Source of the DNA: Eonycteris spelaea
Lineage: Eukaryota > Chordata > Mammalia > Chiroptera > Pteropodidae
Direction: 5' to 3'
DNA length: 64,000 bases
Assembly: GCA_003508835.1 (NCBI GenBank)
Contig: PUFA01000288.1
Span: forward strand, 930,001-994,000
Position 1 is the stretch's first letter; the number at the start of each line of letters is the position of its first letter. The notes beneath the pieces were generated by a model. It had not been told where the DNA came from. It searched no databases and was given only the letters and a program-made list of their open reading frames with translations. Positions 1 to 12,700 of this stretch are shown one piece after another. Both the position numbers and the translations under genes were made by a program.

Positions 1-455
1 CAGGTACAGCGGGGATAAAGGCGGCAGTGCACTGGGCAGGGGCACACCAAGTTTGGGCGCAGAATAAATCCTCCGAGACTTTTCCTTTCGGTCTTTAGTT
101 GTGGTTGGACAGCGAAAATGCTAGCAATAGTGTAAGAGACATAGCTGCAGTCCCCTTCTCATTGCGCTATCTGGAAATTAACAGGAGCCAACTTCCCCAC
201 ATGGCTGGGTCCTCCTGCCACCAGTTCCTTGGAAGCCCCCCGCCCCCTCCTAGACACCACCTGATGACAACTGCCTATCATTGCTACTATTATTAGGCCA
301 TGACTCCTGTCCCGTTGCAAGGCACTGCTGATGTAGACTTCCTCACTAGACCGTCTTGCCCTATGGATTTCTCTTCAGTTATGTCACTCTGACAAAGACC
401 CCTCACTCACTGCTTCCACCTCATCTAGCATGTCCATGTGGTTTCTTAGTAGTAA

Positions 456-648
456 TGGCATAGTGCAGCGGTGAAAGCATGGCCCCTAGAGCCTGGTTCA
501 GCTCTTGGCCTGCCACTTTTTACAGTTTGACCTTTCTTTCTCGAGGCCTCCATTTTTTCATCTGTAAAATGGGTCATTGGGGCACCAAGAACCGTCTCTG
601 GCACATAAGTCTTATATAAGTGTTGCTGTTGTTATTTGAGTCTTTGAA
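456..648 (+). repeat. MIR SINE
   Basis: Follows the MIR order: gcatggcccctagagcctgg, a degenerate tRNA-like box B, cctccattttttcatctgta aaatggg, then cacataagtcttatataagt gttgctgttgttatt. Ancient mammalian-wide repeat, moderately diverged. Confidence 0.8.
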
Positions 649-2972
649 ATCCTCTGTTGAAATGGACCACAAGATCTATCTATATTTTAGAGGTAAAGAA
701 ATGATGTTCCAAAAGCTAAGTGAAATGAATTGTGCCAAGTGACTGGCAAAACCAGGAATTTTTCTGGGCATTTCTATGATCTCATCAAAGAAGTGGGAAC
801 TCAGATAGTGGAACACATCTGAACTCTGGCCCCAGAATTTAGTGTCAGCTTCTTTTTTAACTTTGCAAGTTGCCTGCCCATGGGGGACCCCAGGATGCAA
901 GTCTGCCTGTTTTAACCCCTGAACTTAACAAATTAGCTGGGCCAGTGCCACTGAGATGCATCAGTACAGAGCCATATTCCTTATCTCTTGCCCTCACCAG
1001 GTCCGTGGAGGAACCTCATCTCTCAATAAGGAGTCCACAGAGGACCCTGGGGGTTGGGCTCCATGCAGCTCCTAGGTAACCTGTTGGGGGCTGAGTTGAG
1101 CAGCTTGGCCAGACTGGCCACTCCCTCACCTACCTCACGCATTGCTCCTCTCCCCTTCACAGGAGCCTCCCTCTCAGACCCTGTTCCTGGCCTTCCATCC
1201 TCTCCCCATGGCTGATGGTCTCTCCAAGGCAAACTCCTAAGGAATGGCCATCATCCTCCTTTATATTCTGGGGCTTCAGAGAGATCCCAGCCTGATGCCA
1301 GGACAAAGGACGGAGAACCTAAAGCACAGAAATCCCAGACCTGTTGTTCTCTTCCATCCAGCGTGACCAGGGCCCAACTGCTAGCCAAGCCCAGTGTGCT
1401 AGTGCCCCAGCACGCCTCCCCAGAGCTTCCTACACTGACAGGCCTGCAGGAGCAGACTCGTGGGCACCCAAACCCCAGAGTGATGCTGAACTGGGAGGGA
1501 GGTGAAAAGACTCGGCAGTCAAGTAGAGGGTGGCCCTCTTCGGCTACCCACTCCTGTGGCCCAGCACAGCCACACAGGCCAGCCAGCCAGAGAATTCTGA
1601 AGACCAGAAAGCAGCCCCTGCCCAGGCATCAGGAGCACCCCTCCCCTCCTCAGAGTTGCTCCCAAGTACACATGCCTCTGTGGCTTTCCTCTAGTTCCTG
1701 TTTCCAGATCATAAGTCTGTCTTTGATCCCAGTAGGCAACCAGCCCTGCATGAGGGGAGCCTGGGCCTGCCAATAGGCTCCCCCAGTACCTCAGGCTGTG
1801 GTGGGAGCAGAGCCCTTCCTCAAGCCTGCTCCTTGCAGCACAGAGAAACAGATGAGCCCTTGAGCCAACACAGGTCATGGACTGACCTGGACTAAGACCA
1901 CCAGTGTCCCCACACTGCTGCCTCACTGCCCACTGGGCTCCAGGGACTCTTGCCTGGGCCAAGATGGGGAGGGCAGGAGCCCTCTTCCTGAAGCTCTTGA
2001 GAACCACAGACCTCAGTGGCTCGAGTAAGCCAGGGGCAAGCCAGGCGGAAAGAGGAGGGAGGCTGGGGCAATTCTGAGACTCCTTCCTGCCCCTGGTTTG
2101 GGGGTGGGGGACTTTGCATTAGCAAAGGAGTTTTGGGAAAAGGGCAGAGATCATTTGGACATTGAGGGGAAAGGAGATCTGAGCACACGCTACTTTGGAA
2201 ATCATTCTATTTTAAACAGAAAACGGGAAAGGATATCACCCTTCTCCCTAAGTGGGGAGCATGCAGGGTGAGCCCGCCTCAGGTCCAGCTGTGCCCTTAC
2301 CTCCCCAGAGAAAGAACAGTGCATGTTGCTGCTCCCCTCCACCAGGAGGACAGCATGTCTGGTCCCTGGCTTTCTGACTGGGGACAGGGCCCTCTGGTGG
2401 TAGTCTCACTCCTGAAAGTTGGAAGCACAATTTTCCTCCCAAGTGGAGGAAGAAGAAAGGCCTGAGCCTACTGAAGAGGTGTTTATTTTTTAACTGCTAA
2501 CAATCCCAACCCCATTTAAACTCACAGGACTGGTCTGAGGACCACTGAGAACCCACTCCTGGGTGGGTTGGGGGTAGGACTCAGTCTGGCGACCTAATAT
2601 TCAAAAAACAGTATTGGCTGCCTACTTTGAAATGGATTGAACTTCCCATAGTAGTCATAAACCCATCCGATGGGATCAGATCCCTGAGAAGCTCGAACCA
2701 CCTTGCAGGACGTCCCCCAACCTCTTATATTTTCATTGGTTGCTTTGGAAATCAACCCCTCAGAATCAAATGGTATGGCTTGGGAGAGACAGGAGGAGGT
2801 GAGCACAGAGCAACCATCAAATGAGTGAATTCAGACCCAGGTATTCCCCTGCCTCCTCACCAAAACCAGCCCTGATGCTCAGGTCAGCTTGGCTGGGCTC
2901 GTTTGCAAGAAATCGATAATGAATGACAAAATGGGGTGTTTTCTCATATTCTCTCTCTTTCTGTCTCATTCA

Positions 2973-2974
<2 letters not shown>

Positions 2975-3030
<56 letters not shown>
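2975..3030. repeat. (TC)n microsatellite
   Basis: About 56 bp of uninterrupted TC dinucleotides, preceded by an impure CT-rich lead-in from about 2950. Likely polymorphic. Confidence 0.97.
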
Positions 3031-3033
<3 letters not shown>

Positions 3034-3394
3034 GGATGCTACTTGAGTTGTTTTCACCCAATATCCTCTCTTAGCTGCATGTGTATTTATTTATAATTAT
3101 AACCTGGTGAACTGCAGCTTTCATCTTTGTTGGGAATGAGTTTGTTATAAATCAGAATTGGGTCCATGATTACAATTTGTTTTCCAAACTCAGTCTGTTC
3201 CCTGCTCCCCACCATAGAGGAGTGAGGCTGGGGGCTAGGAGTCCCAGAAACTAGGGGAAAGGTGGAGTCCATGCAGCTGCACCATCTGTTCTGTTTTAAT
3301 TTAATTGTATTTAATTTGTTTTCAAAATTAAAAGTCAAATATGGTTTTTAACAGTCCTAATCCTCAGCCCTGCTTTATTTTATTCTCCTTTATT

Positions 3395-4520
3395 GTTTCA
3401 ACCACCCAAGAAATATTTATGTCAGGTGCCTAATATGAACAGGCATCATTCTAGGAGCAGCACAGAACAGTGAAAAACCAAAACACTTGTCTTCCTGGCG
3501 CTTGCCCTCTCACCAGAGAACATGGATGGACAACAAACAAATCTATAGTATTTTAGATGTGATCCGGTCTAAGGACAAAAATGAGGCCGATGGGGGAGAC
3601 AGACTATGGCTGTGGAGAGGACCTGACCCCTACCCAGGGTGGCCAGAAGGGCTCCCTAATAAGGTGACATCTGAGTGGTACCACAGCATGCAAACATGGG
3701 GCAAGGTGCTCCAGAAAAGAGAACTTTCTCACCTGTGGGAGAGTGCTTAGTGTGTTTACAGACCAGCAGAAAGGCCAGTGTGACTGCAACTGACTGGGGA
3801 AGGTGGGAGAGGATCAGTGGTGAGAGATGGGATGGACATCGGAGAGGGAGGCACAGACTATGTCACCTGGCCCTGGGAACTAGGGTAAAGCTTTTGGCTT
3901 CTCTGAGTGAAAAGGGAAGCCATCGGAGGGTTCGGAGCAGAAGACCAACATGACCTAACTGGCCTTTAAAAAACTCCTCCATTTTCTGTGCCAACAATAA
4001 ACACAGAGGGTGAGGACAGGCCAGGGGAGGCAGCTCCTGCAATCATCCAGGCATGAGATGATGGTGAGTTGGATGAAAGTGCGAGCTTTGGGGCAACAGA
4101 AGTGGTTGGGTTCTGGATGTGTTTAAGAGGGACAGCCAAGAGCATCTGCTGATGGATCAGATATTGGATATGAAAGAGAGGAGCAGAAGTCATCTGAGAG
4201 AACAGAATAGAATTGTCATTTCCTGATATGGAACAGAGTGCAGGAAGGATGAGATGGGAGTAACTGGAGTTTCGGGTCACATGCCTATTAGACACATGTA
4301 GGAGAGAAGGTGACTGGATGGCGGCCAGTACACCTGGAGCTTAGGTGAAGATGAACATTGGAGAGTACAGGTATCTACAAGTCCCAAGTGGATGAGGCCA
4401 CTGCAGTAAGTGTGTACGGAGGGAAGAGGTCCAGGGAGTGGGCCTGGAGCCACTCGCATTTAGAGGTGATGAGAAGGAGACTTTAAGAAACTGAGAAGAG
4501 GCCATCCAGTTGGGAAGATC
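3395..4520 (-). mobile_element. LINE-2 (L2) fragment
   Basis: On plus it reads as the reverse complement of the L2 3' end: aagaaatatttatgtcaggt gcctaat, catcattctaggagcagc, later aagggaagccatcggagggt and gcatgagatgatggtgagtt ggatgaaag. The order matches L2 as I recall it, so the element is on the minus strand. Heavily mutated. Confidence 0.7.
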
Positions 4521-5575
4521 TGGATAAACCATGAAGAAGCTCTGAAATATAGTCTCTATCAAGTGGCTTTAATGGAGAGAAGCTGCAGGGCTATTTGGCA
4601 GATAAGAAAGTTAAGCACAGTAAGTTGGTACAGGAGGCCCTCACCTAAGAAATAGTCTAATGCATCCATGGACAGATTTGCTTAAGAGATTCACTTTGCA
4701 AAAGGATTCATTGTAAGATCCCTTTAAATTCCAGTTCCCTGTAACATTTTCCATCAGAAGCCAACTTACACTCAGCTATATAGAAGCATGCTCTGGTATA
4801 AAGTGAGGAGCAGCAGCACTACTCCCCAATACTAGCCATGCCCCCAAGTATTCATCCACATCTTATCTGCCTCCATGCTTTCTGTTCCAAAGCAGTTTAG
4901 GAATAGCTTCTGAGTTCAGCCAAGGCTGGGGACTTTGCCTTGTCTGGCCTCTAGCCATTGTCCCCGATGTTTATTAAGCCCCATTTCTCTGCCCCCAGTG
5001 GGATCCTCGGGCCCAGCCCCCTGTAACTATCTGCATTTGACCAGGCTCAGTTGTTGGGCCCAGAGGCTGCACACCACAACTGCTCCCAGTGGGAAACCCT
5101 TTCCTTAGCCAAGCCCAGGATGCAAGCCAGTGGGGCTGCTGGGAGCCTCATGGCAATCTATTTCCCAATTGTCTTAATGGCTCCTGGTGTAGCCACTGTC
5201 CTGGGGAGGTGTCTGCTATTTGACTTTAACTATTATTGAAGATAATTAGTTTGTGGTGGTAGAATCCAGATGTTGTTTGTGAAAAAAACCTCACCAACTA
5301 TAGCTGACTCACATGAGAGCTCTTGGCTGTTCAACAGACTGTCACCCCCTACCCATCAGCACCAGGTGGATTTGTATTGGACTTCTCCTTCCCAAGGCAC
5401 TTCCAATCCACAGTGACATTTCAGAGGGGGGGATGGAGGTCAGGAGGGAGGTGGTAAAGTCTGCATCTGGATACCATGTGCCAGCTGGGCTAAATGTGTG
5501 CCTGACTGCACACTCCCTTTGCCTCTGGCTAACAACGGCACAGATGGGATTGAAGAAATATCACCAAAGAGGGTT
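4521..5575. other. Intergenic sequence below the GLB1L2 poly(A) site
   Basis: No coding exon, RNA gene or clear repeat was recognised here; unremarkable composition. Confidence 0.4.
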
Positions 5576-6637
5576 TGATTCCACTCTATTGCTTTATTTC
5601 AATTCAGGACAGTGAACTCGAGCCAAACCACTGGACTCAATCCCCAGGCCAAGCGCTTCAAATTTAGACAGTCACCTGCCACAAAAGCTGCCCATCCTCC
5701 CTGCTGCCTGGTCACAGGAGGTGAGGGAGGGATATCGAGCAAGCACTGTGCCAGGCCTGCGGGCCATGGCCACCCAACGTTCCCGAGAGGAGACCCACCT
5801 ACACCTCTGGAGCTAGGCCTTCTGCACCCCTCTCCTCCTGCACCCTCTGATAGGGGAGCGGTTTCTGCTAGGAGCTACATTCCCTCCTCTTCTCACTGAG
5901 TAAAATTAGAAAGACTCTCTAACCCAGGAAAATAAGTGGTTGAATATTTCTGTTCCTCTTAAGCTTCATTTGTCATCCTGTTGGATGCAATTAGAGTGGG
6001 CATGAAAAGAGGGGATGTGTGTGTCTCTCAAATGGAGTTTCTTCCAGAATCCCAGAGAAGGCTTTGGGAGGGTTGTAAAGAAAGAACAAAGTCAACTCAG
6101 GTGAGATACCCGCTCTTCACTACCCTCTGCAAATGGTGACAAAGCCACTGTTCCAGAAAGGAGAAGCGGTCCTGAGGGCATAGCTGAGCCAGGTGAGAGC
6201 ATTCGTAGGAGCACACCTGTGCGCCATGGCTGTGCCCAGCTAGTCAACACCTCTCCTGAGACCTGGGCGTCATCACATGGAGATCTGACTAGACAGTCTC
6301 ACCTCAGACAGATGTCCCTCTGTCCTCTCTCCTCTCCCAGAAGAGCAGGGAGTAGGACGACACCACCAACAGAGCCCAGTCCAGAAGCCACACAGGTAAG
6401 TCGGGGGTCCTCCCTCGCCATCCCACCTCTCTTCTTCAGCTCTCTCAGGTTTAAGGTCTTGAACTGAAGCAGTGGGCAGAGAAGTAGCTCTTGGCTCCCT
6501 GAGGTTGCTACTTAAGGAAACTAACTCTCTTGGTGGGAGAGGGAGAGAGTGAGGGGACAGCACACAGTCTCCAGTCAGCTGTGAGGAAGTGGTTGCTCTC
6601 CTGCTTCCCACCACCAGGAGGCGCTGGGCAGCACTAC
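5576..6637 (-). other. GLB1L2: GLB1L2 3' untranslated region (inferred)
   Basis: About 1.06 kb between the stop codon and the first canonical AATAAA on the minus strand (5598-5593). No further coding potential is seen. Its extent rests only on the poly(A) signal and a GU-rich stretch below it, so the end is approximate. Confidence 0.55.
5593..5598 (-). terminator. GLB1L2: Poly(A) signal for GLB1L2
   Basis: AATAAA on the minus strand (tttatt on plus). It is followed about 15-25 nt downstream by a plausible CA cleavage site near 5576 and then a GU/U-rich stretch (tctttggtgatattt). It is the first canonical hexamer seen after the stop codon. Confidence 0.6.
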
Positions 6638-6724
6638 TCAGTTAAGGTACCGGTTCCTGCCTAAGTGGGGTGTTTCAGTGAACTGTATCATAGGGCCTGC
6701 CATCTTCTCCTCGAAAACAATGAC
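6638..6724 (-). CDS. GLB1L2: GLB1L2 exon 19 (stop codon)
   Basis: 87 nt of coding sequence, acceptor TTTCTCCCCCAG. Codes the last 28 residues ([12 protein letters not shown], then [16 protein letters not shown]) and a TGA stop at 6640-6638. The C-terminus closely follows the human ending as I recall it. Confidence 0.95.
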   Translation of the reverse strand, partial: VIVFEEKMAGPMIQFTETPHLGRNRYLN

Positions 6725-9700
6725 CTGGGGGAGAAAGGGGCTAGGGTATGACAGTAGCAGAGGTTTGTCTTGGAGCCAGATGAGGGAAGGAGTTGGGAAC
6801 CAGGCTGGAAGGAACAGGGACCCACAATTCATCGGCACCAAGGAGGAACACAGAAGGGGCTAGCCAAAACTTCTGCCCCTCTCCCACCCTGACCAGCCTT
6901 AAAAGACAATGATAGCCCTCCCCGTCCCACCAGAGAAATACTGTGATACCAGGGAGCGCAGGAATGAGAAGGGGCTCCCAGGGAAAAGGGAAGGGGCTGC
7001 ATGCACTCTCACCTGGTTGATGCCTTGGTCCAACCAGGCACCAGGAAGGTAGAGGGTCTCCTGGGGCCCAATGTTCCAGTAGCGTCCAAGGTTTTGGCCA
7101 TTGATGAATACAACTCCCTTCTCCCAGCCCTTCAACAGAACAAGGAAAGTGTTAGTCACCCAGCAAAGCCAGCAAATGTGAAGTCCCACAGGAAGGCAGA
7201 GACACTGTAAGACACATGTCATGCATTCTTCTCTGAGCTTCCAGGAGACCAGTGTGAATGGATATCTTGACAGCCACAGAGTTACTAGGCAGGGTGTTCT
7301 GTCTTCCATTCCCAAAGCTCTGACTTCCTGGGCAGGGCACCCTAGCTCAGACCTGGACCAAGAAGTGCCACCAAGTGGGCAATGCAAAGATAAGGACCCT
7401 ATAGGCACAGGTGGTAGAGAGGGCTCCAGTCATGCTCAGAAAAGCCAAATCTCAGAGCACTCTGAGGGGGGATGAGAACCTGGGCAAAGAGGGGCTACAA
7501 ACCTCCAGCTTCATAAAGGTATCCAAAGGGGAAAGGGCAATGGACAAGGCACCCAAGAAGAAAGCAGGGAACGTAGGTGTTTCAGGGACAGGGCTCCACA
7601 CGTTGGCACCAAACCTATGGACAGAATGAAAGACAAGAAAGAAAGGAGGGCTTCTACTCAAATCGGGGCCCCATCCTGCAGCTAATTGCGAAGGCACCCC
7701 AGATTCCCCACCTGTCAACTTGGGCACAGGAATGGCAGCAGAGGGATCATGGACATTCCCTAGTCTCCAGTGCTGGCACTGCCCCTACCTGGGCAGGTTG
7801 CTCTAGGCTCTGATCCAGTCACCCGTGAGTAGGAGGAGGGGCGAGGCCAGAGCAGCTCTCAGAGCCTCCCTGGCTCTCCCTGCAAGTTAACTAGAAGTTC
7901 ACACACTGCCCTCAGCAGGGACCCACCTCTGAAGGAAGCTCTTTTTCATATCCAGGCTGTAGATTCTGAAGTTTTTCAGGGGAGAATTATTCAGATAGAT
8001 ATTTCCAATTAAACCTGTGAGAAGGGAGCAAGAAAATCAATAAGACCAAAGGCAGGAGATAGTTAACCTTGCTGTGGCTGGACACAGACATGGAAAGGTT
8101 CTGGAAAACTCAAGTGAAGATTTCTTCTGAAGTTTATGCTCCCCAAGGGGTTCATCACATGGCACAAACCTTCCCTATAAATCCCAATGGGGGTGAGAAT
8201 GAGTAATACCGGTATTTGCCAAGCCCTAGGGTTTGCATGGAAGAATACATTGAAGGAAATGACAGAGTTGAGAATGTCAAGGGCAAGAACAGTTTCTCTG
8301 AAGGGGAAGCTCCCTTTCAGGTTCTGAAAATCCCAGTACAATAAAATGAGCCAAAAGGGCAGATGACCCAGAGGTCACAGCAGTTCTAGCCTAACTTCAA
8401 GGTTAGCTTTGGTGAAGTCTCAGACTAACCAGACCTAATAACAGACCTAATATCTTCTACATGACCTAGGCTTAAACATATATTTTTAAGTATTTAAATT
8501 GTGAACAGATGACATTCTGACTTGGATGTCCAAGTCTGAGAAACTGCACACACTTGAATAGAGATTAATTGGTGCCTTGGGGAAATAGTCAGCTCTGTTG
8601 GTCCTGGAATAGCCCCTCTCGACCTTGGAGCTGCTGAGTTGCTACAGCAGGATTCTGGATAGGCTAGAGGATGAGAACAGGCTTCATGGGGCCTGCAGAC
8701 TCTCTGAAATTGCTGGCCCAGGTGTATGAGGGTACACACATATCGCTGGAGAGGAGGTCTGTGACTTATAAACACTGAACTGTTCCAGAGGATGGGGACT
8801 CCATAGTGAGAAACCAGGGCCAAGGTGCCTGGGGAGGCAAAGACTAGAAAAGGGTCAGCCTGGTAGTCCCATCCCACAAAGGAATGAAGACCAGCCTGGA
8901 GAGGGAGGGAGCTCCTTGGGGGAAGAAGTTGAGCTCCAGGGAAGAATGCTGGGGGATTGTTTGGAGAAAAGGTAAGGTTAGTTTGGACAGTGATAGAAGT
9001 TACTCTGAGGTCCTTCTGGAGAGGGCTGATCCCCAGGATCCAGGAGGTTCCCAGTGGCTACATTGCATGGCTCTCCCAGCAGGCCAGAAGGGATGTGCAA
9101 GTTTCTTAATTACAAAGGCAAATACCAGTGAGAGTGCTGGGAGGTCCCCAGTCTCCCTCACCACAGTGGGATTTATTTTGTCTGAGTTCTTGTTGCATAA
9201 TATACATGAAACCACCCACATTTTAATAGATAGATAAGAAATGAGAGGTAAATTTAAGCAGAGAAAGTACAGAAAGCCAGGAAAAAATCAAATGAATTGG
9301 TGGACTGTTCCCAGAGGGGCATGCTAGCAAGAGGATCTCGTTTACTGTGTGTCCTGCCTTGTCCTCCCCATCACAAATGAGATCATCCATGGGTTTCCAA
9401 AGTAAATAAAGATAAAACAGTTTCAGGAGGCAGGGATCTTATGCCTTCTTTTGGATATCTGGAACTCCTCTTGCTTGCCCCTTATGGCCCCCCACCCACC
9501 TCGCAGACAGGGCCCTGCTAAAGCCTACTGCAGCCCAGGGAGATGTGGAGAGGCAGGCCCAGTGTTTGCTGTGTGCAGCCCATGGGCATGTGGACAACAC
9601 ACAAAGGAAATGCGAACAAGGAAGAGGCTAGAACCAAGGCAGGCCTTTCAGACCCATTTCCACCTCCTTCCAATGTCTCCCCATGTCCCACTTCCTTTCA

Positions 9701-12700
9701 AAGTGCCTTCATGACCCACTACACTGCTGGCGGCCTCAGGGCCTGTTGAGGAGCTGGGATAGAGAAAGGACAGTCAGGCATATGCTAAGCATCATCGACT
9801 TTCTTCTCAGCGTGTGCTATGGCCCACCTTTGCGCTGGTCATCGATATTATCCCCGTAGTTGACTCGCCCGCAATTCTCCACCAAGATCCTCAGCATGGT
9901 GTAACCCTGCCAAGAACACAGTGGTTGATGATGACCACCTGATCACCCAGCCGTAAGTCACAACTCCACCTCGGGGTTTCTCTGTGAAACCCTGGTTCTT
10001 CCCTAAGCTCTGAGGATGCAAGTGAAAGCATCCCTGCTGATCAGAAAGCAATGTTCTGCTCCGCTCTCCATGTACGGCTCTAGTTAAGGAGACTTTTGCC
10101 TTCCTGGTCTTCCTCTTTGACTCCCAACAAACCTGTTCAGAAGATAGCTAGTGCTAGCCACCACCCAGCTCCCCAGGAAACAAACCTGGATCAAGGGGAT
10201 AACGATCTTCTTTCTTTTATAGTCCAAAAACCCTATAGATACTGTGTTCACAAATACCTGCCAGGTAAACAGACAGAAAGCATCCGTGGGCTGACAGAAG
10301 GGCGATGTAAGAGGTATCTCTGCTAAGCAAAGAAAGAGGTTACACCATGTATATATGTGCTGAGGAGGGGGTTAGACAGGCATAGAGGAGAAATGAGAGC
10401 CCACGATTGTAGCTGAAAAGGACTGCATGGCTGATGGTAAAGGGCCATCTCTAGACACAGGTAACAGCTAGATATGTAAGCACTAGGGGGAAGGAGAGGC
10501 AGGGGTAATTGTAGGGCTTGATCACTACAAAGTCATAGGAATTAAGAGGGGACAATCCTACCTGTCCCCGGTCACGCACAAGACCACTAAGGATGCCAGA
10601 TGAGTCAATGGTTGTCTCGTACAGGGTGTACCCAAAGGACTGGCCATTTCCATTGTTTATTGGCAGGTTCTCCATATTGATGGGCTTTTCAGAATTGGTT
10701 GGCTATACAGAGAAAACACAGGGAGGCACAGGGCTAGGCAGAAGAGTGAAAGGCCAGCAACTTCACTGTGAGCCTCCTGGGAGAGTGCTGAGTAGTAGAA
10801 AGACCCCAACCGGGAGCTAGAATACTAGGGGACATGGGGTGGGGCAGAGGCCTATAACATTTTTTTTTTCCATTTTGACTTCTCATGGTTCTCCAGGGTA
10901 GCAGGGGTGGGGGATGCAAATGAGGGAGATGTAACAATAACAAAATGAAGCGCTGTGATCTAGTGGCCTTTTAGCTTGTTAATCCATCACCATTTTAGAT
11001 CATAGCATCCCTCTGCATCAGCTACAGGAGGCTGCACCCTCTTCTGCAGAAAGGAGGTCCCCGTTGTGTTGCCTAGTTTTTCTTCAAGTTCTTTTTGTTC
11101 CTTCCCTTTTCTTACTCTGGCATGAGCTGGTTCTTTTTACTCAGTTCTAAAGTTGGAGAGTGGACCTCAAGGTTATCAAGAGTTGTTTTTTCCTTCTTTC
11201 ATGACAGCTGTTACGAGGGCTCCCGGCCCTGCTCCCCTGATGACAGCACTCACCTCCTCCATGTACTGGAGGGCATCCCACAGTGACAGGTAGAGGACTG
11301 GCCTCACTGATTCATAAGCAGTCTTGGGAAGAAGGTCAGGTGGGGGAAGGAGAGGACCACCTGCAACAGACAACAGGGCCACATCCCCAAAGGGCCAAAA
11401 ACTGGCAGCCTCCTTCAGCCCCCAACCACTGGCTCTTGCCCACAGCCCAACGTGCTTCTCAATCCTGCCAACAGGGAATCAGGCTCATCCTCAGACACGG
11501 CTAGACCCTGCTGGGAAGGCGATGCCTGGAGGAAGAAGGGAGCTTTCTCATATCCTGAGGAGTGTTAACACTTATAAAAAGGTGTGTTGACACCTATAAA
11601 AACCTAGCAAGACACAAACTGTAATGAAAGCAGTTAGTCTCTCAAACCTGCCTGTCCTTGTCTTAGGGCATTCTTACAAACAAAGCCACTGGGAGTGCGA
11701 TGGGGTACTGAGGAATTAACTCCTTATGGGTTCTCAGAGCAAAAGCAAGGGCCCAAGTTTGTGCTAGAGTCTGCTGTTTGCCAGGTACCTGAAATGGAGC
11801 CAAAGAATTTTCGGAGCTTGATGTACTTAGCTGTGTAATCCCCAGCCTCTGTCAGCACTGCATCATAGTCTGCAAGACACCAGGGCACTGTCACTGGTCA
11901 CTCATGTCCTAGGACAGTGTCTGTGGCAGCAAAAAGAGAAGGGAGAAGCTAGGGTCAGGCAGCATGGTCCTTATCCCAGCAATTTGGGAGGCAAAACACT
12001 GGGTATGGATTATCACTCAATATAATGTAAATACTAAATACTATAAAATGCCACCAAAACTACCCATGACCACAGCATGACCCTAAATTTCCTGGCATCT
12101 TTCCTGCCTTCTGGGGACTCTCAATCTAAAGGAGGGCAAGGGTCACACCACCTGAGTAGGGGGAAGAGGCCACCCTCATCTAAGGACCTCCCTCACCTGG
12201 TAGTGCCTCTCTCACTTCCTCCAGCTGACTTCCAAAGGTTCACAGGCATGTCAGCTGACTTCAGGTTCCAACTGCTCTGGAAGTTTAAAAGTGACAACCC
12301 AGACCTAACATCCACCTTCCCGAGCACTCTAGAGCCAAATACATTAAAAGTGCCAGAGTTGTCCCTAAGGGACTCTCCATTAAAAAAAGCCCAGACACAA
12401 AGACACTGGGGTGTTCCAGGGAGGATCAATACTGGGGAATACTTGCCATAGCTGGTGACATGAGACTTATATTCATTAAAATGTGCGGCTCCATTTATGA
12501 AGCCAAAGTTGGTGCCTCCGTGGAACATATAGAGGTTGATGGAAGAGCCAGCATCAATGATGGCAGACACTTTTTTAAAACCTCTGCAGAAGGGGAGGAG
12601 GAAAGGAAATATGCAGAATTAGTTAGAGTTTGAAAGAAGCCATAAGTCCCTTTGTCACTCTCACCTTTCCCAACCCCTCTTCAAATTCAACTCCATGGCT

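Larger units (their letters stand above)
1..3394. other. Intergenic sequence, possibly 3' flank of convergent B3GAT1
   Basis: No exon with convincing splice sites or family motifs is seen on either strand. In human, B3GAT1 converges on GLB1L2 a few kb away, so part of this stretch could be its 3' UTR on the plus strand. An AATAAA lies at 63-68. Contains one MIR and a (TC)n tract. The open frames here lack recognisable domains. Confidence 0.4.

Noticed and set aside
1519..2007. 162-codon open frame on minus in the left flank
   Set aside because: Low-complexity, GC-biased, no domain, no splice context; overlaps another open frame on plus. Chance.
2889..3074. Serine/leucine repeat peptide
   Set aside because: A translation of the (TC)n microsatellite, not a gene.
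6638..6841. An upstream extension of the last GLB1L2 exon as an open frame
   Set aside because: The sequence above 6724 is intron: a pyrimidine tract and CAG acceptor lie there, and the family homology begins exactly at VIVFEE.
12443..12447. A GT donor four bases past the GC donor of GLB1L2 exon 10
   Set aside because: Splicing there adds four bases and leads to an in-frame stop when joined to exon 11.
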